From Thecamonas trahens ATCC 50062 (taxonomy: Eukaryota > Apusozoa > Apusomonadida > Apusomonadidae), in assembly GCF_000142905.1 (NCBI RefSeq), contig NW_013657652.1, forward strand, positions 189,407 through 253,406: a DNA stretch of 64,000 nt. The letters run 5' to 3'. Shown one piece after another: positions 49,915-60,843 of this stretch (positions within the stretch are counted from its first letter, which is position 1; the number at the start of each line of letters is the position of its first letter). Position numbers and translations under genes: made by a program. The notes beneath the pieces were generated by a model that was not told the DNA's origin, did no database searches, and saw only the letters and a list, made by a program, of their open reading frames with translations.

Positions 49915-52900
49915 ATGTCGTCGTCGCTCGGTACGGACCTCCCAGTAGCAGCCACAAACACAGGCCTGCAAGCACAACCTTACCTGATGGTTGGGCCCAA
50001 CGGCATGAAAGAGTGGGAAGAAGAAGAGACCAACACCTCTGGTTCGACCATGCCCCCCCCCCCCCCCCCCCCCCCTCCCCCCTGTCCCCCCTCCTCCATT
50101 CGTCACCGGTCAGGGGTAGATTCTTCTGGCGCCAGACTCACTCCTGCCCGCCAACCCCCTCCCCCCCCCTACACCCACCCAACCCGACCCAGACGAGGAA
50201 TACGAGGCCATGCAGGCCATTGCCAAGGAACGTAACCCCATGGCTCATGCGGCTCGTTCTGCACACTCGGGCGGCGCGACAGGAGGCTTCCTTGCTGGGC
50301 TCAGGGCTCGCATGGAGGCAGCAGAAGCCAGCGGAGGCGGCCCGGTGCCCGAGGATGAGGACGGCGGCGAGCTGTCGCAGCAAGAGCCAGCCTCGTTTGC
50401 GCTGCACTTTGAGGCGTCGATGGAGGCGGCACAGGCGCGCGAGATGTCGCAGGCTCTTGCCGACGACTTGGCTGGCGTGTCGGTCTCGGATGATGATGAC
50501 GAGTTTGACGAGGCCATGGCGGCGTACGAGGCCTCGCTGATGGAGGCCGAGCCGGTGGCCACCCGCCCGTCGTTTTCCCGTCAGCCGAGCCTCAGGCCGG
50601 CGCCTATTGTGCTCCCCTATGCCATTGAGAAGCCCGGTGGGTATGGCACAGAAACTCTGGAGATCACGGTGCCTGGCACGCTTGAGCAGTTGTACGTGGT
50701 CGGCAGCGGTTGCACGCTCGATGGGAGCAGCGGCGGTAAGAGCGCGGCAAAGCTCTCGGCGGTGCAGGAGGCGCGGGCGATGGCGCCGTCGGGCTCGCTG
50801 CTTGACGCGCCGATCTCGGAGCTGAAGCTCAACTTGGAGAGCCGGGCCGCGGCACGGCTGGCAGCCGAGCTGGAGGAGCTCGAGGCCGAGGCGCAGGCAC
50901 TGCGGGAAGGGCGACGCGGCCGGCCGGCAGCGAGGTGGAAGAAAGGCCGTGGCGCGGCGCCGGAGAGCGCGCTTTGGGTTGATCACTACGCGCCGACCAA
51001 GTTTCGCGACTTGCTCTCGGACGACCGCATCAACCGACGAGTCCTTCACTGGATCAAGGAGTGGGACCCGCTGGTCTTCAAGCGGCATGCTCCCAAGGCG
51101 CCGACGTTCAACGACTGGGGCCGCAAGCTCGACAAGGGCAAGGCTGCTGGCTTTAAGGCGTTTTCGGATCGCAGCAAGTCTGAGGGCCGCGGCGGGAGTA
51201 AGGAGCGTGGCAGCGGCAGCGGCGGCGGGTCGGAGCCACCCGGCCGCGGCGAGACGCTGCTTGCGACGCGGCCGTACCACAAGGTGCTGCTACTTGCGGG
51301 ACCGCCGGGTCTGGGCAAGACGTCAATGGCGCACGTGCTTGCCAAGATGGCCGGCTACAATGTGGTGGAGATCAACGCGTCGGACGACCGGACGGCCGCA
51401 GCGCTCAAGCTCCGGATTTACAACGCAATGGAGATGCAGTCGATGTTTGGCCCGGCCAAGCCGAACCTGATTGTGGTCGACGAGATCGACGGTTCGATGG
51501 CCGGTGAGGCCGGGGCCATCGGCGCGCTGGTTGACATTGCAACGTCTAGCAAGCGGCCGCAGACCCGGCCGATCATCGCGATTTGCAACAACCAGTATGT
51601 GCCGGCGATGTACCCTTTGCGCAAGATTGCGCAGACGTTCACCTTCCGCAAGCCGCCCAAGGCCAAGCTGACTCGGCGGCTGGGCGAGATCTGTGAGGCC
51701 GAGGGCCTGGTGGCCGACGCGCCGACGCTGACGCTGCTGGTCAACGCAACCGAGGCGGACATTCGGGCGTGCGTCAACGCGCTACAGTTTGTGGCGACAA
51801 ACACGCAGCTGGTGACGCCTGGTGCACTCGAGGAGGCTCTTGCAGGCACCAAGGACATCGACCGGTCGCTCTTTGACGTGTGGACCGCCCTTTTTACTCT
51901 TCCTACCAAGAAGACCGAGATCGCGGCGCTGCTGGCCAAGCGGCTCAACCGCGATGCCGACGCGATGGTCACTTCGAGGCGTGTGCTGGATCCGGGGATG
52001 GCGGCGGCAGCGGCACTTCGCGACGCGTCGAGTAAGTCGCGGGTGGGCAAAGTGGTGGCGCTGGTGAATTCTGTCAGCGGCGAGATGGGCAAGCTCATCG
52101 ACGGGCTCCACGAGAACTTTCTGGACGTGCCGTTCAACGACCCCAACCTCGACAAGACGCTCGCGGTGCTCAACCGGTTTGGCGCTTACGACCAGCTGAT
52201 GGCGCGCGCGATGACCAACGCCTCGTTTGCGCTTGTCCGCTACGTGCCGTACGTGCCTGCCTACGTGCACATGGTGTGCGCCGCCGGTACGGCGCCGCAT
52301 CTGACGTTTCCCTATATGGCGCGGACGGCGGCGCGGGTCTCGCGTGAGGTCGCGGCCTCGCTCGACACCATGTACCGCGGCCTCTCGCCGGCGCTCATGC
52401 CGTACTACCCGCCGCATGTTCTCATGCAGGACGTGCTCTCAGCCCTGCTGGACATCCTCGCGCCGCGGATCCGGCCGGCGGGCACGCTCTCGTCCATGGC
52501 CTCGGGCGACCGGGCCCTGCTCGACAAGGTGGCCGCCGCCTGTCTGAACTACGGGCTCAAGCTCGAGCATGTCGAGCGGGCGTCGGGCAAGGAATACTAC
52601 AACTTTGTGCCGCCAATCCACACCATGGCGGCCTTTACCTTTGCAAACTACTTTGCCAACCACCGCCCGCTGCTCTTTGGCGTCCAGGCGCTGCTTGTCG
52701 AGGCTATCGCTGAAGTGGCGTCGGCGCGCAAGGCGGCAGCGCAGCGTGCGGCAGCGCCGTTCCTAGCCTCGCAGTCGTCGTCGCAGGCGCTGGGAACACC
52801 GGCCAAGTCGGGAGTGGCGGACGTGGCAGGAATGGACGTGGCAGTGCCGACGCCGTCGCCGATCCGGCGCACGGTCGCCCGCGACTTTTTCGGCCGCGAG

Positions 52901-53089
52901 CTGCCGTCGTCACCAATCACACCGCTCGGCGGCGAGCCGGGTGACTCGGCTTCGGGCTCGGGCACCAAGCGGTCGCGGACCGGCAAGCCCAAGCGCAAAC
53001 CGACGTCTGCCATGTTCTACCGGTTCCAGGAAGGCACGACCAACGCGGTCCGGCGGACGTTCACCATCAGCGAGCTGCTGACACACTAA
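49915..53089 (+). CDS. CTF18: CTF18 clamp-loader AAA+ subunit (spliced, tiny first exon)
   Basis: Proposed exons are 49915-49930 (MSSSL plus one base) and 50193-53089, joined as MSSSLDEEYEAMQAIA, for 970 residues. If the small exon is wrong, translation could start at ATG 50210. The AAA+ core shows Walker A GPPGLGKTS (~375), the VVEINASDDR block, Walker B LIVVDEIDG (~432), then the helical lid and collar. The C-terminus is diagnostic: RDFFGRELPSSP, then RFQEGTTNAVRRTFTISELL, the tail that in Ctf18 binds Ctf8-Dcc1. Ctf18-RFC loads or unloads PCNA and promotes sister-chromatid cohesion. The length matches the human protein (975). The gene ends 2 bp before the stop of the convergent GnT I gene. 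Confidence 0.9.
49931..50192 (+). other. Proposed first intron of CTF18
   Basis: The donor is GTACGG and the acceptor ACCCAG, 262 bp. It contains a long C tract at about 50052-50084. It is supported by in-frame joining to GAC GAG GAA TAC GAG before the first internal Met, but the exon is only 16 bp. Confidence 0.6.
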
Positions 53090-53091
53090 AG

Positions 53092-54495
53092 CTAAAAGTC
53101 GTACGTCGGCCGCTCCGGCACAAGATAGACTGCGGCGCCCTTGTAGGCGAGGCTCACCACGCCGTGATACGCGGTGCGGGGAACAGAAGCCTTCCAGTCG
53201 TCGGTAATGCCAAAGTGGGCGGCAATCGGCCGGTAGCTGGACTCGGCAGCCGGATAGGTGAGCTTGTAGGCGGTGCCCGGGAGGCGGCCGTCGGCGCCGG
53301 CCTTGGCGTCGAGCGCCTTAAAGTCTGGAAGCGAGAGCGGGGTGGCAGCAGCGAGCTTGGCGTCCAACGCGCCGTCGTACTCGTCCTTCAGAAGGTAGGA
53401 GAGGTCCTCAGCGCGCCAGTCGACGGGCTTGTCGTTGAGCTTGATGTGCGCGAGATGGTTCGAGTAGAACTGGCCGACCGAGGTGCCCTTCTCGCCAAAG
53501 GTCTTCGTGCGCGAGACTTGGGGCCGGATGCATGAGCGCTTCTTTCGCTGGGCCGGCTCGCGGAGCCAGTCGTCCCAGTAGCCCTTGGCCCAATTTGCGC
53601 GGCCGAGCTCGGCCCAGAGCTCGCGGGTGAGCATCCAGCCGAGGCCCGGAAACATGTCTGTCCGCTCGACGGCACGCGGATCGGCCACCACGTTTGGCTT
53701 GCCATTGTCGTTGTACGCCGAGACGCAGTAGAGGGAAGGGTCGGCGCGGAGGACCGGCAGAGCGGCGGCCATGTACTCGAAAAAGTCGGGCGCGACCTCG
53801 AGGTCCTCCTCGATGAGCACAACCTGTGTGTAGCCGTAGACGTCAAACAGCTGCGTCAGTGCAAACTGAAAGTGCTGCGCAATAAAGTAGTACTTGATGT
53901 TCTCGCCGGGCTTAGACCGTGGGCGGTCCGGGTTGTCGTTGGTGAGGAGCGTGAAGCGGCCGTACGAGGCAACGAGATCCTCGACGGCCGATGCTCGCGG
54001 CGAGTCTCGGCAGTCCTGCGAGACAAAGAGCGGAAATATGACGGCGTCGTTTGTGTCGGACGGCGGGACAATGTCAACCACTTTGTCCAACGTCCGCTTG
54101 AGGTACTCGGTCCGATCGCAGGCCATGACCACCAGCGGGATGGTGGTTCCACCACCAGCAGAGGCTCCTCGTCCCGGCGGCGCCGGCCGCGATGCCGCCA
54201 CTGACGGCGCCGCTTTAGCCAGAGCGGTGACCCGGAGGTCCAGAGCGGCAAGCACCGCAAGCTCCGAGTCGAGCTTGGCCTCGAGCGTGGCTGAGCGAGT
54301 GCGATACGCCTCGATGCTGGCTTCCAGCTCGGCCATGTGCAGCAGGTGGCCAGCCTCGCGCGAGAGCGCCCAGTTGGCGCCGGCAAGGACAACAGCAAGG
54401 GCCACGAGAGCCACCACGACTGCCGCCCGCGGAACACGCCCAACCAGCGGTAAGTCGCACTGTTGCGTCGCTCCGTGTGTTCTTCTCCCGAGCAT
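53092..54495 (-). CDS. MGAT1: N-acetylglucosaminyltransferase I (GnT I, GT13), type II Golgi protein
   Basis: This 467-residue protein starts at ATG 54495 (MLGRRTHGATQQ). A signal anchor lies at ~23-45 (AAVVVALVALAVVLAGANWAL), followed by a short coiled-coil stem. The catalytic domain begins IPLVVMACDRTEYLKRTLDK. The block around LIEEDLEVAPDFFEYM, then SLYCVSAYNDNGKPN, FPGLGWMLTRELWAEL, KGYWDDWLREPAQRK and CIRPQVSRTKTFGEKGTSVGQF matches vertebrate GnT I closely, with the metal-binding motif EED in place of the animal EDD and its final Asp kept. The enzyme adds GlcNAc to Man5GlcNAc2 and opens hybrid/complex N-glycan synthesis in the Golgi. It is divergent from RAB5. Confidence 0.94.
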   Translation of the reverse strand: MLGRRTHGATQQCDLPLVGRVPRAAVVVALVALAVVLAGANWALSREAGHLLHMAELEASIEAYRTRSATLEAKLDSELAVLAALDLRVTALAKAAPSVAASRPAPPGRGASAGGGTTIPLVVMACDRTEYLKRTLDKVVDIVPPSDTNDAVIFPLFVSQDCRDSPRASAVEDLVASYGRFTLLTNDNPDRPRSKPGENIKYYFIAQHFQFALTQLFDVYGYTQVVLIEEDLEVAPDFFEYMAAALPVLRADPSLYCVSAYNDNGKPNVVADPRAVERTDMFPGLGWMLTRELWAELGRANWAKGYWDDWLREPAQRKKRSCIRPQVSRTKTFGEKGTSVGQFYSNHLAHIKLNDKPVDWRAEDLSYLLKDEYDGALDAKLAAATPLSLPDFKALDAKAGADGRLPGTAYKLTYPAAESSYRPIAAHFGITDDWKASVPRTAYHGVVSLAYKGAAVYLVPERPTYDF

Positions 54496-54669
54496 GAGGG
54501 CAGGGTGGAGTGACGAGGGGGGGGGTGCGGGGGTGGGGTGACAGGGTGTGGGTCGGGCAGTGTGGTGAGCGAGTGGCCGCAGCGACAGACCGGCCGAGTC
54601 GGCCTTTGACCGGCCACAGTCTCCTCGCCATTCGGCACGGTACGCACGTCTCTTATTCTCGCCGAGAAC

Positions 54670-55793
54670 ATGGCAGCGGGCAAGGTATGTGAAGGCAGAG
54701 AGCAGGTGGGGGTGGTGAGAGGGGTAGGGGGAGGAAGGTGACGTGGTGTGGGGCGGTATGGGGGGATGGTGGGAGTCTATGTGCCGACCAAGAGGCCATG
54801 TCACGTTGTAGGTGGTGCCGTGGTGTCCACAGTTCCGTCGCCCCGTTCCGTCGCTGTGTTCCAAGGGCGGCCCAAAAAAGCCGTACCAAAAGGCGACGAC
54901 GAGCCTTGGGGCGAGGGAAGAGGAGGTGTGGCGGAGACACGGGCAGGCACATAGATGGTGGATTGTTTTGCAAGGGCTGTGGCCATGTGTGTGGTTGTTT
55001 GTGTGTGAGAGGGAGGGGAGAGGGGGGGGGGGAGGGAGGGGGGGGGGGGTTCAAGGCGGCGCTGGTGGCGGTTGCCGAATTGGACGAACGGGCGCAGAGG
55101 GGAAGGGGGTGGAGGGAGGGGCGGGGGACGAGCTAAGCGAGTGAGGCGAACGGAGGGCTGGGTGGGCGAGTGGACTCACGGTAAGAGGGCAATTATCGGG
55201 CTTGGGGAGCACAGGTGTTCCAGTTCAAGTTGGTGCTACTGGGCGAGGCTGCGGTGGGCAAGTCATCGCTCGTGCTGCGTTTTGTCAAGGGCCAGTTTCA
55301 AGAGTTCCAGGAGTCGACGATCGGCGCGGCGTTCCTGACGCAGTCTGTCTGCCTTGACGATGTGACGGTCAAGTTTGAGATTTGGGACACGGCCGGTCAG
55401 GAGCGGTACAACTCGCTGGCGCCGATGTACTACCGCGGGGCGCAGGCGGCCATTGTGGTGTATGACATCACCAACGCAGACACGCTGGCGCGGGCCAAGG
55501 CCTGGGTCAAGGAGCTCCAGCGACAGGCCTCGCCCAACATTGTCATTGCGCTGGCGGGTAACAAGTGTGATCTGGCCTCGAAGCGCGCCGTCGACGACGA
55601 GGAGGCAGCGCAGTATGCGGAGGACAACGGCCTGCTGTTCCTGGAAACGTCGGCCAAGGGTGCCATCAACGTCAACGAGATCTTTATCGCCATTGCCAAA
55701 AAGCTGCCCAAGAACACCGTCGAGACCCGACCAGCCAAGCCGGTTGTCCAGATCGATGAGCCGTCGTCGTCCAAGAAGAAGGGCTGCTGCTGA
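54670..55793 (+). CDS. RAB5: Rab5-family GTPase (spliced, five-codon first exon)
   Basis: Exons 54670-54684 (MAAGK) and 55215-55793 give 197 residues. The second exon has no ATG of its own before the P-loop and begins [21 protein letters not shown] right after an ACAG acceptor. Rab5 signatures are complete: switch [43 protein letters not shown], and the prenylated CC at the C-terminus (SKKKGCC). The effector-region residues equal those of Rab5 in animals. The protein drives early-endosome fusion and sorting. The 530-bp intron is the longest in the window and is G-rich. It shares a 174-bp promoter region with GnT I. Confidence 0.95.
54685..55214 (+). other. Intron of RAB5, G-rich
   Basis: The donor is GTATGT and the acceptor GCACAG. 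The sequence has several G runs (10 or more G at 55022-55050), unlike the pyrimidine-rich short introns. No other gene is seen inside. Confidence 0.85.
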
Positions 55794-56082
55794 TGCTGCC
55801 CGACATGTACTCCCTCACCCTCGCCCCCTACCATCCCCCCCCCCCCCCCCTCCCCACCCCCTCCTCTCTCGTTCTGCGGCCGCTCTTCCTGCTGCGCCAC
55901 GCCGATCTGCGCCCCATTGACCTCCTCCCAATACACGCCTCCTGTGAGTAGGTTTGCCAACAGCCAAGACGGTTGCTTGCCCTTCCCCCCATGCAGTCGC
56001 CCGGGGTTTGTGACTTTGTCACCAGGTCTTGCGGCCAAGTCGAGGCTGAGGCCGCGACAACGCCAACCACCTCACGCTCGCC
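55794..56082. other. RAB5-KRI1 tandem spacer
   Basis: A 289-bp region with a C tract at 55828-55850 and no recognisable gene. Confidence 0.5.
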
Positions 56083-56797
56083 ATGCCTCGTCGCAAGAAG
56101 AAGACCAAGGACCTGTTCGAGGACGCCGAGGGCGGCGACCTCTCGTTCCAGCCGAATCCTGAGGTTGCGGCCAAGTACGAGGCCAAGAAGCGGCATGAGG
56201 AGCTCTCGCGGCGTACGTGGTGGGTGAGGAGGGTGATGGATGGGGGGGTGCGGTGATGGATGGGAGGGGGAGGTGAGACGGTGGGCGGAAAGGGTGACGA
56301 GGACTCACCCCCCCTATGGCGGCATGGTTTACGGCATACGGCGTTACTTTATGGTTGTGGGCTGGTATCGGGTTCGGGAACGCGGTTTGGGGACAGTGCG
56401 CGACCTGTATGGCGACGCCGAGTCGTCGTCGTACGAGTACTCGGAGGACTCGGACGGGTCGCAGGTTAACGAGGTGGTGCTGGAGAAGATCGGAAATGTG
56501 CTGCAGGCGATCCGCAACAAGGACCCGGCGATTTACAACTCGGAGGTCAAGTTCTTTGATGGTACAGAGACCGAGGCCAGGGCCAAAGCCGAGGCCGAGG
56601 CCAAGAAGAAGAGCAAGAAGATGACGCTGGCGGACGTGGAGCGGGCCAAGCTGATGAAGCGAATGGAGAACCCGAACGCGTCGTCATCATCGTACTCGGA
56701 TTCAGACGACGAGGGCGCGTCGGCCAAGGGCGAGACGCATGTGGAAGAGCAGGCGCGACTGCGCAAGGCGTTCATCCAGGCCGCGTCGGGCTCGGGT

Positions 56798-56833
<36 letters not shown>

Positions 56834-58471
56834 GACATGGGCCTCATGCTCAAGAAGGTGCATCACGCGCCGGAAGAGCTAGAGCCGCTGGCGGAGACGC
56901 ATCCGCTGTCACGGTACTTTGACGAGAGCAAGACCAACGACAACGACGCATTCCTGCGCAACTACATTCTCGAGGGTGGGTGGAAGGCGCCTAAGGTCTC
57001 GCTGTCGCAGGCTGTCAACGAGCCCGGGCACTACGAGCCCGAAGATGTGGACGACGATTCCGACCGCGACGCGGTGGAGCTCGCCGAGGCGCACGAGCTC
57101 ATCCATAACTTCCGGCACGAGGAGGGCGACCAGGCGCGTGAGATTGTGACGTACGCGCGTAAGATCGAGGGCTCGCTCCGCAAGTCCGACACGCGGCGGG
57201 CAGAGAAGCGCAAGGCGCGCGAGGAGCGTAAGAAGGCCGCGCTCGAGCAGCGCAAGGCCGAGGTCCGCCGGCTCAAGAAGCTCAAGGAGGAGGAGATCAA
57301 GGCCAAGCTCGCCGAGCTCGAGGCCATGGCCGGGACCAAGGGCTTTGCGGCCGACGACATCGACGACGAGTTTGATCCTGAAGCCCATGAGAAGCGAATG
57401 CAGGCCCTGTTCAACGATGAGTACTACGGCGAGGACGAGGGTACCAAGCCTGACTTTGACGTCCACGACGACGACGAGTGGTTCGACAAGGCCGGCATCA
57501 AGATCGCCAAGTCGGACGACGACGGCTCGGGCTCGGACTCGGGCGACGACAACGGGTCGGGCAAGAAGGGCAAGGCGTCGCGGCGCGAGAAGCGCAAGGC
57601 CAAGCAGGAGGAGCTGCAGGCCAAGGTCAAGGGCAAGTCGCTCGACGACCTGTACGACGAGCTGTTTGGCCTTGACTTTGAAGACGTGGCCGGCGGCATG
57701 CCGGTTCGGTTCAAGTACCGCAAGGTCAAGCCCGAGACGTTTGGCATGACCATCAACGACATTCTCACGCTCTCGGACGCCGAGCTCAACTCGATTGTGG
57801 GCATCAAGAAGCTCGCGCCGTACCGCGATGACGTCCAGCCGCAGCGGTACAAGCGCAAGTTTTCCAAGTTTATGGCCAAGTACGCGCAAAAGAACCCGGA
57901 CAAGGTCCAGCCGCGGACCGCGGAGGATGATGCCGAGCCCGAGCGCATCCGCGAGGCGTGGAAGACTGTCGACCTGCGCGAGACCAAGGCGCGCCTCGCC
58001 AAACTCGACCGGAAGAAGACCAAGAAGACCGAGGGCACCAAGCGCCGCCAGGCCAAGTCGACTCAGGCCGCCAAGCGCAAGGCCAAGCGCGCAGCACGCA
58101 AGGCCGCCGCTCAGGGCGGCGACGGGCGTGCAGACAACGAGGCCGCCTCTCCGTCAGCTGATGACGGCCAGGACGCGCCGTCTAAGAAGCGCAAGCGCGA
58201 TGACGACGACGACGACGACAGCAACGAGCGCGCTGGAAAGAAGGCCAAGTCCAAGGACAAGGCCAAGGCCAAGTCCAAGGACAAGGTCAAGTCCAAGTCC
58301 AAGGACAAGGCCAAGTCCAAGTCTAAGGGCAAGGCCAAGTCCAGCGACAAGGCCGAGTCGAGCGGAAAGAAGCACCGTCAGACCGAGGCCCGGTTCCTGT
58401 ACGCGGTCGGCCGCAAGACCGGTGTGCCCAAGGATCGGATGGCGTCGTACCGGATCAAGAAGACCTTCTGA
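56083..58471 (+). CDS. KRI1: KRI1-like ribosome-biogenesis protein (spliced)
   Basis: Exons 56083-56212 and 56397-58471 give 734 residues. Exon 1 (MPRRKKKTKDLFEDAEGGD ... KKRHEELSR) joins exon 2 as LRDLYGDAESSSYEYSED, matching the Kri1 consensus (E-x-x-x-LRxxYGD). LQAIRNKDPAIYNSEVKFF is the second Kri1 signature. A KRI1-like C-terminal part follows: FGMTINDILTLSDAELNSIV, then YKRKFSKFMAKYAQK. Acidic/Ser and GSGSGSGSG tracts and a C-terminal Lys/Ala repeat (KSKDKAKAKSKDK) are low-complexity, as usual for nucleolar proteins. Kri1 acts with Krr1 in 40S pre-rRNA processing. The C-terminus is convergent with HAS1. Confidence 0.9.
56213..56396 (+). other. Intron of KRI1
   Basis: The donor is GTACGT and the acceptor GGACAG, 184 bp, G-rich in its first half. 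The splice completes the R-L-R-D-L-Y-G-D motif. Confidence 0.85.
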
Positions 58472-58614
58472 TGCCTCGCCACTCCTCGCGTCGCCGTACG
58501 GTACAGTGAGTGATCGCCAACTACACTGACCAACTTGCAGCAGAGCAGCCCTTTGCAATACAAAAAGTGGACAGATTTGCGAGTGTTCGCGCCGTACTGC
58601 CGTTTGCTTTACGT

Positions 58615-60408
58615 TTACCGGGAGAACTGGCGGCCCTTGGTGTTCTTCATCTTGAACCGGGAGGCCGTGCTGGTGGACGGGGCAACAGAGCGATGGCCGG
58701 ACGAGCCGTAGGGGTCGTCGGCGGAGAAGCCGAGCTTGCGACGCTTGGCCTCCTGCTTAGCCCATCCCGAGCCAAAGCCGCCACCGCCGCCGCGGCGCTC
58801 GATGCGAGTGCCCTTGGACGACTGAACGTTGAGGTGAACCTTGGGCGGGGTGCGGAAGCCAAAAGAGAGGGCAACCTCGAGGAGGTCGAGCTGGTGGACG
58901 TTAAAGATGTCCTTGAGCGAGTGCGAGGCGTAGGCCTGCAGGTAGGAGCGGTAGCCGTCCCGGGCGGCCTTGTTGAGGTAGTAGTTCTTCTCGATGAGGG
59001 CCTCGAGCTGCGACTGGATGTTGGCAATCTTGCCCTTGGCCAGCTCAAACTCGTTGAGCGGGACGCGAGCCTGGCGAAGGAAGCGGAGGAAGCCCAGCTC
59101 CTCGGGCAAGAGGAAGAGCAGGGCACGGCCGCGGGCGCCGGCACGGGCGGTACGGCCCACGCGGTGGATGTACTCCTTGGGGTCGTCCGGCGGGTCGTAC
59201 TGGACGATCCAGTCGACGTCCGGAATGTCGAGGCCTCGGGCGGCGACGTCTGTGGAGATGAGGATGCCGGCCTTGGCCTCGATAAACTTCATGAACGTCG
59301 TCGTCCGCTTGTTCTGCTTCTGGCGGCCGTGAAGGTCGAGGCACGGCACATCGACGTAGGTCAGCAGCTCGGCGTAGAACTTGACGGCGTTGCAAGACGA
59401 CATAAAGACGATGATCTTCTTCTTGCGGTTCTTCTTGAGGAAGGTGAACAGGAGGCGGAAGCGGTCGGCTGACGGGCACACCACGTAGCCCTGTTCGAGC
59501 CCGGCGGCGGTCGACGCTGCCAGCTCGTCGTGGACACCCACGTACGTCGGCGACTTGAGCGAGAGCCGCGCGAGGTCCTGAATGTTCTTGGTCTGCGTCG
59601 CCGAGAACAGCATCGTCTGCCGCTCCTTGGGCAGCAGGTACAGGATCTGCCTCAGCTCCTCCTCGAAGCCAATGTCGAGCATGCGATCGGCCTCGTCAAG
59701 GACAAGGACCTGCACGTTGCGGTAGATAAAGTCGGTCGTGTTCTGCAAGTGGTCCAGCAGCCGCCCGGGCGTTGCCACAAGCAGGTTCTGGCCCTTGGCC
59801 AGCTTCTCCACCTCGGTCCGCCGGTTGGCGCCTCCGATGATCAGCGCCCGCGACTGTGACTGGAACTGCATCAGCTCCTCGGCCACGTTCATGATCTGGA
59901 TGGCCAGCTCGCGCGTCGGCGTGATCACAATCGCGCCTGTTCCGTTCCGCGGCTTGAACCGGAGCTTGTGCAGCAGCTCAACCGTCGGAATGAGGAACGC
60001 GAGCGTCTTGCCCGATCCCGTCCGCGCCGCGCCGAGCACGTCGTTGCCGTCGAGCAGCAGCGGAATAGTCCGCCACTGCACCTCCATCATGTGCGTCATC
60101 CCCATCTCCGCCAGCGCGTTCTGCGTCGGCTCACTCAAGTCCAGCGAGGTGAACGCCTTGCTCGACGGCTTGCTCTCGCCCGGCAGCGGCTCGTTCTCGC
60201 CGTGTCCCGCAGACGCAGCCGCAGCCTCGGCCTCAGCCTCAGCCTCAGCCTCAGCCTCAACCTCAGTCTCGGTCTCGGTCTCCTTGCCCTTCTTGGCCTT
60301 GCCCTTCTTGGCCTTGCCCTTCTTGGCCTTGCCCTTCTTGGCCTTGCCCTTGGCCCCGCCCTCGACGTACTTGCTCACCTCGTCGTCCGACCCGTCCGAA
60401 GCAGCCAT
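58615..60408 (-). CDS. HAS1: DEAD-box RNA helicase HAS1/DDX18
   Basis: This 597-residue protein starts at ATG 60408 ([18 protein letters not shown]). After a Lys/Gly tract ([10 protein letters not shown] repeats) and a Glu/Ala tract come the helicase motifs: the Q-motif region [23 protein letters not shown] (I), PTRELA (Ia), DEAD (II), SAT (III) and HRVGRTAR (VI). The C-terminal part, [18 protein letters not shown], then [13 protein letters not shown], is the HAS1/DDX18 signature that separates it from other DEAD-box helicases. It acts in 60S and 40S biogenesis in the nucleolus. It is convergent with KRI1, another ribosome-biogenesis gene (143 bp between stops). Confidence 0.95.
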   Translation of the reverse strand: MAASDGSDDEVSKYVEGGAKGKAKKGKAKKGKAKKGKAKKGKETETETEVEAEAEAEAEAEAAAASAGHGENEPLPGESKPSSKAFTSLDLSEPTQNALAEMGMTHMMEVQWRTIPLLLDGNDVLGAARTGSGKTLAFLIPTVELLHKLRFKPRNGTGAIVITPTRELAIQIMNVAEELMQFQSQSRALIIGGANRRTEVEKLAKGQNLLVATPGRLLDHLQNTTDFIYRNVQVLVLDEADRMLDIGFEEELRQILYLLPKERQTMLFSATQTKNIQDLARLSLKSPTYVGVHDELAASTAAGLEQGYVVCPSADRFRLLFTFLKKNRKKKIIVFMSSCNAVKFYAELLTYVDVPCLDLHGRQKQNKRTTTFMKFIEAKAGILISTDVAARGLDIPDVDWIVQYDPPDDPKEYIHRVGRTARAGARGRALLFLLPEELGFLRFLRQARVPLNEFELAKGKIANIQSQLEALIEKNYYLNKAARDGYRSYLQAYASHSLKDIFNVHQLDLLEVALSFGFRTPPKVHLNVQSSKGTRIERRGGGGGFGSGWAKQEAKRRKLGFSADDPYGSSGHRSVAPSTSTASRFKMKNTKGRQFSR

Positions 60409-60843
60409 GTCCTCCTCTGTCCACACCACACAGCCCCGCCCACCCCTATGAGTCCCACTCGCATGACCTGCCCACCTCCACACGCCTGTCACCTACCCCC
60501 CATACTCCTCCTGGCCCCTCTACAGCTCCTGTCCGCAATCCATTCCCCCCCCCCTCCCCCCCATCCGGCCGTCCCCATCCCGGTCCCCGCCTATCGGGTG
60601 GTGGTCTTCGAGATGGTTCGCTTTGGCCCATCCATCCATCCGCCGACTCCACCACACACCACATCACACCATCACGCCATCGATGTGCAGTGGCTGGCCA
60701 TATCCACAAGTGGAATGCTCAGTCTCCTCTGCGCTTGCCGATGACGAAAGCTCCTCAAAAGCGGGCTCCGGCTCGGGCTCGCGGCGGCGCTTGCGGCAAC
60801 ACACCTGTCTGTCCCTCCACACCCCTCCCCATCCACACCCTCG
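60409..60843. other. Divergent spacer, HAS1 / longin small chain
   Basis: A 435-bp region with C tracts at 60546-60560 and CA/CCAC-rich sequence. A GTG-started extension of HAS1 reaches 60492 but is not likely coding. No other gene is seen. Confidence 0.55.
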
